29,354 nucleotides of DNA from Mobilitalea sp. (GTDB lineage: Bacteria > Bacillota_A > Clostridia > Lachnospirales > Lachnospiraceae): assembly GCA_029974875.1 (NCBI GenBank), contig JARKQP010000061.1, forward strand, positions 1 to 29,354. The letters run 5' to 3'. The translations under genes and the position numbers were made by a program. This document shows, piece after piece, positions 23,749-29,354 of the stretch; position 1 is the first letter of the stretch, and every line of letters starts with the position of its first letter. A model generated the notes under the pieces. It made no database searches. It was not told the origin of the DNA and saw nothing but the letters and a program-made list of their open reading frames with translations.

Positions 23749-24855
23749 TTAATTAATCGTTATATTACCCATCTTCATGGAAGCCAGCGCTTTCTCATTC
23801 GTGCTGTATTCGTGCTGTTCCTGGATTCCGTTATAGAACTCCTCAAACTGCTTGTTTTCCTCGGCAGTGATTTTGCTCTTTACTTCATTGTCATATGCCT
23901 CGGAGGAATTGTTATCCACCATTCTTACGACATAATAGCCATCCTCAGCCTCATAAATATCACTGACATCACCATTGTTCATGGACATCATCATCTTTTC
24001 CATATCCTCGGAATAGTTGGTACCGCTCTCCAGGAAATTAGTATCCGAATAGGAAACGTCCTCCTCATCCTCAGGAAGGAGCGTGGACCAGTCCTCAGTG
24101 GTCTTAGCCTTCTCATAGTAGGATTTCAGCTTATCATAAGCGGCAGCCTTTTCTTCTGCGGAGACAGGAACGGTCTTACTTTCCTCATCCGTTGTGTTGG
24201 TTGAGATGAATAAGGTCTCAATATCGTACTGTCTGTAATCCTCAAAATTAACGCCAGCCTTAATTGCGTCATCATCAATATTAAAGGAATCAATCTTATC
24301 CTGGCGGTAACGGGAAACCAGGACAACCTTCCCCATGACAGCCGTCAAGGAATCTTTTGTGAATTTATTTCTTGTCTTTACGGCGGAGGACAAAGAATCC
24401 TTTAATAGGGAATCCACCTGGGAGCTGATATTACTCTTTTCCTCATCAGTCAAAGAATAGCCTGCAGCAACTGCTTCCTTATAAAGAATTTCATTATAAA
24501 GGCTGCTGTCAACCGCCTCCTGCTTTGCCATGTCACGGACGGTTTCCCCTGTCTCCTCGTCAAAAACCATATCCCAATAGGAGCCGTTTCCGCCAAATAT
24601 CTGGTCATAGTAATCATATTGGGATTCCACGTTGTAGAAATAATAAGCCACATCACTCACTTTATATTTTTTACCATCAACGGTAAGGATGGTTTTTTCA
24701 TATAGCTGGTCAAATAACATGGCCCCAATAAGAATAATGACAAGTACGCCGAATGAAATGATCCATGGCTTGGAGATATTCCTCAGCGACTTGGGCTCAA
24801 TCAGCCTGTCCTTCTTTTTCTCTTTTTTCGTTTTTAATTTTTTTGAGTTGTTCAC
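23749..24855 (-). CDS. Membrane-anchored SurA/PrsA-like foldase (parvulin-type peptidyl-prolyl isomerase)
   Basis: 368 residues on the minus strand from a GTG at 24855, with AGGAGG at 24865-24870 (9 nt upstream). The first ~30 residues are strongly basic ('KKLKTKKEKKKDRL'). One membrane segment (~33-50) follows, so the protein is anchored with its body outside. Residues ~55-200 resemble the SurA/PrsA N-terminal chaperone region. Residues ~210-335 resemble a parvulin domain ('YDIETLFISTN', 'MNNGDVSDIYEAEDGYYVVRMV'). It should help fold exported proteins. The parvulin region has an acidic insertion ('LLPEDEEDVSYSD') and its catalytic residues are not clear to me, so enzyme activity is unproven. 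There is no lipobox, unlike classical PrsA. The leader carries a direct repeat with hairpins. Confidence 0.85.
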   Translation of the reverse strand: MNNSKKLKTKKEKKKDRLIEPKSLRNISKPWIISFGVLVIILIGAMLFDQLYEKTILTVDGKKYKVSDVAYYFYNVESQYDYYDQIFGGNGSYWDMVFDEETGETVRDMAKQEAVDSSLYNEILYKEAVAAGYSLTDEEKSNISSQVDSLLKDSLSSAVKTRNKFTKDSLTAVMGKVVLVSRYRQDKIDSFNIDDDAIKAGVNFEDYRQYDIETLFISTNTTDEESKTVPVSAEEKAAAYDKLKSYYEKAKTTEDWSTLLPEDEEDVSYSDTNFLESGTNYSEDMEKMMMSMNNGDVSDIYEAEDGYYVVRMVDNNSSEAYDNEVKSKITAEENKQFEEFYNGIQEQHEYSTNEKALASMKMGNITIN

Positions 24856-24872
24856 CTTCTGCTACCTCCTAA

Positions 24873-24928
24873 GTCTCGAATTATTTGCGAGACTCTATTC
24901 TCGGATTTTTTTGCGAGACTTTATTCTC
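24873..24928 (-). repeat. Direct repeat with hairpins in the foldase leader
   Basis: Read on the minus strand, GAGAATARAGTCTCGCAAA occurs twice, about 26 bp apart, and a third partial copy (CGAGACTT) touches the AGGAGG ribosome site. GTCTCG and CGAGAC can pair around a 9-nt loop just before the ribosome site, and alternative pairings exist between copies. This may affect translation of the foldase gene. Confidence 0.6.
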
Positions 24929-25034
24929 ATGAATTCAATTTTATCAATTTTGGAGCATAAGTCAATATAAATCAATCCAGTTCACAGAATTATCGTAAAA
25001 TATGGGGCTGGTAAAATTTTTAATGTAGATTTAA

Positions 25035-25063
25035 TTGAATAATTTTCGTGCTATTGATATAAT
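25035..25063 (+). promoter_or_regulatory. Promoter of the moxR operon
   Basis: TTGAAT (25035-25040), a 17-bp spacer, and TATAAT (25058-25063). The -10 is consensus and sits inside a 12-bp inverted repeat. Transcription would start near 25070 and pass through a structured leader of about 125 nt. A second TATAAT at 25152-25157 lacks a good -35. Confidence 0.6.
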
Positions 25064-25154
25064 GGCGTCAGACATTATATCAATGGCGCCGGAGCAAAGC
25101 GGAGTGCGCATCCCTGGCACGAAGTGCCATATCATGTGTTTTTTTACATGATAT
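25053..25154. repeat. Palindrome cluster upstream of moxR
   Basis: Four inverted repeats in 100 bp: ATTGATATAATG (25053-25064) with CATTATATCAAT (25073-25084); GGCGCC (25085-25090); GGCAC-GAA-GTGCC (25116-25128); and ATATCATGT (25129-25137) with ACATGATAT (25146-25154), whose loop holds seven Ts. The GC-rich middle differs in composition from the AT-rich flanks. It looks like a mobile or dispersed intergenic element, or a structured leader. Confidence 0.55.
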
Positions 25155-25193
25155 AATGGACAATAACTTACAAAGATAGGAAGTGTGTGATAC

Positions 25194-26144
25194 ATGGTGC
25201 CGTTTTATGAGAAGTCCATTCATATTATGGACGAGGTAGAAAAAGTAGTTATAGGTAAAAGGGCAATTATTGAAAAGGTATTGACTGCAATACTTGCAAA
25301 AGGCCACATCCTGCTGGAGGATAATCCAGGAGTTGGAAAGACCACCCTTGCCGTAGCGTTTTCGAAGGCAATGGCACTGGAGCATCGCCGCTTACAATTT
25401 ACGCCGGATGTTTTACCGACGGATGTCGTTGGCTTTCACCTGTTAAGTAAAGACGGGGAAAGCTATCAATATAGACAGGGGGCAGTTATGTGCAACCTCT
25501 TTTTGGCGGACGAGATTAACCGGACCTCCCCGAAGACCCAATCAGCCCTATTAGAGGTGATGGAGGAAGGGAAAGTAACGGTGGACGGTGTACCGAGAGA
25601 GGTGCCGAAGCCCTTCGTCGTTATGGCCACCCAGAATCCCATCGGGTCTGTTGGAACGCAGATGCTGCCGGAATCCCAATTGGACCGTTTCATGGTGAAG
25701 CTTTCCATGGGGTATCCTGACAGAAAGAGCGAGATCGGGATATTGAAGGAACGCCATAGCACCAATCCCATGGATTATGTGGAGCGGGTTGTAGAGAGGG
25801 AGGAAATCCTCCAGATGCAGAACCTGGTGGAGGAGGTCTTTGTCCATGATTCCATTTATGATTACATTACGAACCTGGTGCAGCATACCAGGGAAAATCC
25901 GCTGGTTGAGCTGGGGGTAAGTCCCCGGGGCTCCCTGGCAATTATGAACATGGTAAAGGCAACGGCGTTTTTAAACAACAGGGATTACGTGATCCCTGCC
26001 GATATACAGGCAATATTTAAAGAGGTAGCAGGCCATCGGATGATTTTGAAATCAAAGGCGAGAATTAATAGCGTAACAGTGGACAACCTCCTGGAGGACA
26101 TTCTTCGGGCTGTCAAGGCACCGCGGATTATTTCCAGGACTTAA
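25194..26144 (+). CDS. MoxR-family AAA+ ATPase
   Basis: 316 residues from an ATG with AGGAAG about 10 nt upstream. Walker A 'DNPGVGKTTLA' is near residues 43-53, Walker B 'LFLADEINRT' near 102-111, followed by 'SPKTQSALLEVMEEG' and the sensor region 'VMATQNPIG', all MoxR (AAA_3) signatures. The C-terminal lid carries 'SPRGSLAIM'. MoxR ATPases act as chaperone-like partners of DUF58/vWA proteins. It heads a conserved moxR-DUF58-transglutaminase cluster, although 122 bp and a palindromic repeat separate it from the DUF58 gene. Confidence 0.94.
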   Translation: MVPFYEKSIHIMDEVEKVVIGKRAIIEKVLTAILAKGHILLEDNPGVGKTTLAVAFSKAMALEHRRLQFTPDVLPTDVVGFHLLSKDGESYQYRQGAVMCNLFLADEINRTSPKTQSALLEVMEEGKVTVDGVPREVPKPFVVMATQNPIGSVGTQMLPESQLDRFMVKLSMGYPDRKSEIGILKERHSTNPMDYVERVVEREEILQMQNLVEEVFVHDSIYDYITNLVQHTRENPLVELGVSPRGSLAIMNMVKATAFLNNRDYVIPADIQAIFKEVAGHRMILKSKARINSVTVDNLLEDILRAVKAPRIISRT

Positions 26145-26148
26145 ATAC

Positions 26149-26196
26149 CTAGTGTGGTGTCCTGCTTATAATTAGGCTAACAGCACACCACACTAG
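26149..26196. repeat. Palindromic intergenic repeat, copy B
   Basis: CTAGTGTGGTGT (26149-26160) pairs perfectly with ACACCACACTAG (26185-26196). The loop contains TATAATTAGGCTAA (26167-26180), the core shared with copy A. Inner bases (CTG...CAG, TTA...TAA) can extend the stem with bulges. It starts 5 bp after the moxR stop and has no following T-tract, so it is not an ordinary terminator. Confidence 0.8.
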
Positions 26197-26266
26197 TGCT
26201 GCATTGGGCAAGTTTCAGTTAATTAGCACTAGCTTTAGCCATCCATAGAAAGTCAGGGGTTTATTA

Positions 26267-27505
26267 ATGCTTCGGAACCAATTGAAATATCTGCTGCTAT
26301 TAGGGGCAGTGGGATTATTGGCGATTCTTTATAACACGTATTATATGGGGATTTTATTTTTAGCAGTGCTTGGGATGCCCTTCTTTATGCTGCTGCTTCT
26401 ATTCTATACCTATGCGAATGTGAGGGCAGAGCTGGTTTCTGCGGCGCATATCGTAAACCGCCGGGAGCCGGTTCCGATTACGGTCCAGCTGAGGAATAAC
26501 ACTTTTCTGCCCGTCACCGGCGTTAGGATTTATCTGACCTATCAAAATGCATATTCCAAGAGAAAATATAAAACAGAATATATGGTATCCCTGGATGCAA
26601 GGACGAATACCCAGGTTACCGTATCCCTGAAATCGGAGCATGCAGGTAATCTGGTGATTTCCCTGAAGGCAATCCGTGTCTACGATTATTTGAAGCTTTT
26701 TTCCTTGAAAAAAAAGCAGTCAGGGGAAGTCAGGGCGGCGGTACTTCCTGCTTATTATGAACTGATGGAATGGAAATCCATTGGAAGCGGCAGCGAGCTG
26801 GTGGACGGCGATACCTATTCGACGGTAAAAGGCGGGGATGATCCCTCAGAGATTTTTGCGATCAGGGAATACCGGGAAGGAGACCGGCTCCAGCGGATCC
26901 ATTGGAAGCTGAGCAGAAAACAAGACCAGCTTATGATTAAGGAGTTCAGCGACCCAATCAGCTGCTCCATCCTGCTGCTGGTTGATCTGTCTGCCAAGAA
27001 GGGAAGCCCCCTGCTTTCCTTTGCGGATGCAATCCTGGAATGTTCCCTGTCCTTATCCTATACCTTGCTGCTCCACAAGCAGATACACTATTTAGCCTGG
27101 TATGATGCAGAGCATGGGGACTGCAGAAGAATAAGGATATCCCAGGAGAAGGAATTGTTTGAGGCGGTGGATGCACTGCTCCAGGCTAAATTTTATAGCA
27201 CCGGAGGCACTGGCTCCAGGGATGTCATCCTGAATTATCTGGCTGAATATCCAAAGGACCAGTACACAGAGGTTTTTTACCTGACTGGGGAGGTAAAGGC
27301 CGTTAAGCCGAACTCCCTGTCTCTTTTTAGAACCCAGGAATGCCATTTGCTCTATATCCATGATGATGAGGAGCAGGAGGAGCTGACGGAGCAGTCAGTG
27401 CTCCTGCAGGAGTATGGGAGCGGATTTCATGTGGAATTCTGGCCGGTGGATTTAAACAACAGCAGGCAGAACCTGGAGGAATTGGTAGTGGATAGTGGAA
27501 TATAA
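26267..27505 (+). CDS. DUF58 domain-containing membrane protein
   Basis: 412 residues from the ATG at 26267; the upstream GTCAGGGG is a modest ribosome site. Two membrane segments lie at residues ~8-25 and ~28-50. A beta-rich region follows (~55-160). The DUF58 hallmark is near residues 185-220 ('FAIREYREGDRLQRIHWKL'), leading into a vWA-like C-terminal domain ('CSILLLVDLSAK'). DUF58 proteins work with MoxR ATPases; their exact role is unsettled and is often linked to the envelope or to stress. It lies between moxR and the transglutaminase gene, 46 bp before the latter. Confidence 0.92.
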   Translation: MLRNQLKYLLLLGAVGLLAILYNTYYMGILFLAVLGMPFFMLLLLFYTYANVRAELVSAAHIVNRREPVPITVQLRNNTFLPVTGVRIYLTYQNAYSKRKYKTEYMVSLDARTNTQVTVSLKSEHAGNLVISLKAIRVYDYLKLFSLKKKQSGEVRAAVLPAYYELMEWKSIGSGSELVDGDTYSTVKGGDDPSEIFAIREYREGDRLQRIHWKLSRKQDQLMIKEFSDPISCSILLLVDLSAKKGSPLLSFADAILECSLSLSYTLLLHKQIHYLAWYDAEHGDCRRIRISQEKELFEAVDALLQAKFYSTGGTGSRDVILNYLAEYPKDQYTEVFYLTGEVKAVKPNSLSLFRTQECHLLYIHDDEEQEELTEQSVLLQEYGSGFHVEFWPVDLNNSRQNLEELVVDSGI

Positions 27506-27551
27506 GACTTAGAAAGAACATGATCTGCACGCAAGGAATGGTGGTGAAGGA

Positions 27552-29354
27552 ATGAGAAGAGAACGCCGGGATGGCTTAACCATAAATGATAAAGTTACCA
27601 TTGCAGAGGATAGGAAAGAGGATAATCTCCTCCTGCACAGGGTATTTCAGGCAGCGGCTATTTTGATCGGATGCTTTGCGTTCTGTACTTCGTTTCTGGA
27701 GGCAATCCCACTGACGCGGAACACCCAGGGAGTTATGCTCTTGGGGATTCTAGCCGCCGGCTGTGTTTTTGCCCTCTGCCTGTGGAAGGAGTATGATAAA
27801 AATAAGTTTTTCGCGGGAGCCCTGGGCTATCTGGCTATTGTGGCCTGGCAGTTTAAGTCCTTGAAAAACGGATTTCATTATCTTGAAAATGTCATAATGC
27901 GGCGGGTAGAGGAGTATTATGGCTATCTGACTGCCCAATATACAGTGGATTATGCAAAAGTGGAAAGAGATAGCTTTTTATTAATGGTAATGATTGTGGT
28001 ACCCGTCGTATCCCTGCTGGTAATTGCGGTGGTCAGGAACCGTTTTGCTGCTTTGGCCGGCGTATTGCTCCTGCTGCCCGTAGCAGCAAGCTTTTTATTC
28101 GGTCTGATTCCGTCACAGGCCTGTCTGGTTTCCTATGTAATCACTGCGTTATATTTAAGCCGCGCCAGTAATACCCTGCACTATACAACAAACCGGAGCC
28201 AGAGGTGCCTGCTGCACAGGATCCACAGTAAGGCCGCGGTTTGGTTAAGTGTAATCGGTATTCTTTTATTTATGGGAATGAGACTGTTTTTAACGGAAGA
28301 AGAATATGATGGTATTGCTGAAATAAATAAAACTAAGACAACGATACAGGCCGCCCTGTTTAGCTTCTCCTGGGAGGATTTCGTCAGTATTGTGACCTCC
28401 TATGTATCCATGGATGGAGCGGCCGGAGGCATCAATGGAGGTAAATTAGGCGGGGTTGACCGGGTAGAATTTGATAACTCGGAGCAGCTGGAGATCGTAT
28501 CTCATTATGGAGCCTTGAAGGAAGGAGTCTATCTAAAGGGGTATGTGGGCAGTGTATATACGGGACATCGCTGGATCGGCCACTCCACGGCTTCAGATAA
28601 GCTTTATGACGAGCTGGTATCAGGATGGGGTGAGGAACCCTATTTTGTCATCAACAATGTGCAAAGGATCATCGGTGCCCTTACGAAATCCGCCCACCCC
28701 AACCGTGCGGCAGTGGATGGCTTTATGAAAACATATTATTATACGTCCTATATGCAGATACAATACAGGGAGGCAAACCGCAAATACCTCTATGCCCCGT
28801 ATTATCCGGAGTATCATGGTGTTCCGTCTGCTGATTATAAGCAGGACCTGTACGTCTCCTTAAAGGGAAAAGAGAAAAGCTATATGCTGCCCTTCTATTA
28901 TTACCGCAGTGTAAAAGGCCGGGGAGAGGGTGCGGATATAATCCTGGATACGGATTCAGGTATGGTTGGTGGCGATTGGGCCAGCCAGAATCCATTGCTG
29001 GTAGACATAGATGGCTATAGCGGGGAGTATGAGGCCGGCTACCGCCAATTTGTCCACCAGGTATATACCCAGCTGCCGGAAGACGGAGTGGAGCGGCTCA
29101 TCGAGGAATTCGCACCTCTTCGGAATGATAAGCAATATGACAGCGTGGTCGAAAAAATCACCTACGTCAGGGATTATTTGAGGAACCATGTGGACTATAG
29201 TCTTGAGCCGGGCAAAACGCCCTGGGACAAGGATTTCGCAGAATATTTCCTGTATGAGAATAAGAAGGGGTACTGTGCCCACTTTGCATCGGCGGCAACC
29301 CTGATGCTGCGGGCAATGGGGATTCCCGCAAGGTATGTGGAAGGATATGCTGTC
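27552..29354 (+). CDS. Transglutaminase-like membrane protein, 3'-truncated by the window edge
   Basis: 601 residues are visible from the ATG at 27552 (GAAGG and GGTGG lie just upstream); the frame stays open to the last base. The N-terminal ~250 residues hold about seven hydrophobic segments (first ~29-50, last ~230-250), followed by a long extracytoplasmic region. Near the window end 'KKGYCAHFASAATLMLRAMG' and 'IPARYVEGYAV' give the transglutaminase core, with catalytic Cys at residue 575; the His and Asp of the triad lie beyond the window. This TgpA/YebA-type architecture (membrane helices, transglutaminase core, DUF4129) is the usual third gene after moxR and DUF58. Activity as a protease or crosslinking enzyme is family inference. 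Confidence 0.92.
   Translation, partial: MRRERRDGLTINDKVTIAEDRKEDNLLLHRVFQAAAILIGCFAFCTSFLEAIPLTRNTQGVMLLGILAAGCVFALCLWKEYDKNKFFAGALGYLAIVAWQFKSLKNGFHYLENVIMRRVEEYYGYLTAQYTVDYAKVERDSFLLMVMIVVPVVSLLVIAVVRNRFAALAGVLLLLPVAASFLFGLIPSQACLVSYVITALYLSRASNTLHYTTNRSQRCLLHRIHSKAAVWLSVIGILLFMGMRLFLTEEEYDGIAEINKTKTTIQAALFSFSWEDFVSIVTSYVSMDGAAGGINGGKLGGVDRVEFDNSEQLEIVSHYGALKEGVYLKGYVGSVYTGHRWIGHSTASDKLYDELVSGWGEEPYFVINNVQRIIGALTKSAHPNRAAVDGFMKTYYYTSYMQIQYREANRKYLYAPYYPEYHGVPSADYKQDLYVSLKGKEKSYMLPFYYYRSVKGRGEGADIILDTDSGMVGGDWASQNPLLVDIDGYSGEYEAGYRQFVHQVYTQLPEDGVERLIEEFAPLRNDKQYDSVVEKITYVRDYLRNHVDYSLEPGKTPWDKDFAEYFLYENKKGYCAHFASAATLMLRAMGIPARYVEGYAV

Overview
The window looks like chromosomal DNA from an anaerobic, spore-forming type of Firmicute in class Clostridia, most likely Lachnospiraceae-like. 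The reasons are AT-leaning DNA with strong AGGAGG ribosome sites, TTGACA/TATAAT promoters, and a nitrogenase cluster with the hallmarks described for Clostridium pasteurianum: NifD with an insertion, short NifK, a NifN-NifB fusion, split homocitrate synthase, and a 102-residue [2Fe-2S] ferredoxin. The exact genus cannot be fixed from the sequence alone.

Layout. (1) 1-3.8 kb: three exported or probably exported proteins of unknown role, one with clear WG repeats. (2) 3.8-4.4 kb, minus strand: a membrane-anchored Gln/Asn-rich low-complexity protein built on an 18-bp minisatellite. (3) 4.5-7.05 kb: a B12-dependent (class II) ribonucleotide reductase gene preceded by a 26-bp tandem array, a consensus sigma-A promoter and a pair of NrdR-like boxes, and closed by a strong terminator. 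(4) 7.1-9.95 kb: modABC molybdate transporter. (5) 9.98-10.94 kb, minus strand: a regulator joining an excisionase-type HTH to a periplasmic-binding-protein-like domain, placed between mod and nif. (6) 11.1-22.5 kb: a long plus-strand nif operon, nifH-nifI1-nifI2-nifD-nifK-nifE-nifN/B(X)-[2Fe-2S] ferredoxin-nifV(omega)-nifV(alpha), with a terminator-like hairpin inside its leader. (7) 22.6-24.9 kb: a DUF3298-type protein, a 59-residue Ser/Asn/Lys-rich small protein, and a membrane-anchored PrsA/SurA-like foldase. (8) 25.0-29.35 kb: the start of a MoxR ATPase / DUF58 / transglutaminase operon, cut by the window end.

How the parts fit. ModABC imports molybdate for FeMo-cofactor. NifB (fused to NifN and a NifX-like domain), NifE/N and the two NifV halves (homocitrate) make the cofactor. 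NifDK and NifH are the enzyme, the [2Fe-2S] ferredoxin is a likely nitrogenase-associated electron or protection protein, and NifI1/NifI2 give rapid post-translational switch-off by fixed nitrogen. The regulator is well placed to read molybdate and act on mod, nif or both, but this is inference.

The core systems are known families. The less explained signals are regulatory or structural: the nifH leader hairpins, the two hairpin repeats with compensating stem changes (23266-23332 and 26149-26196), the palindrome cluster before moxR, and the repeat array touching the nrdJ promoter. I did not find a clearly new multi-gene system.
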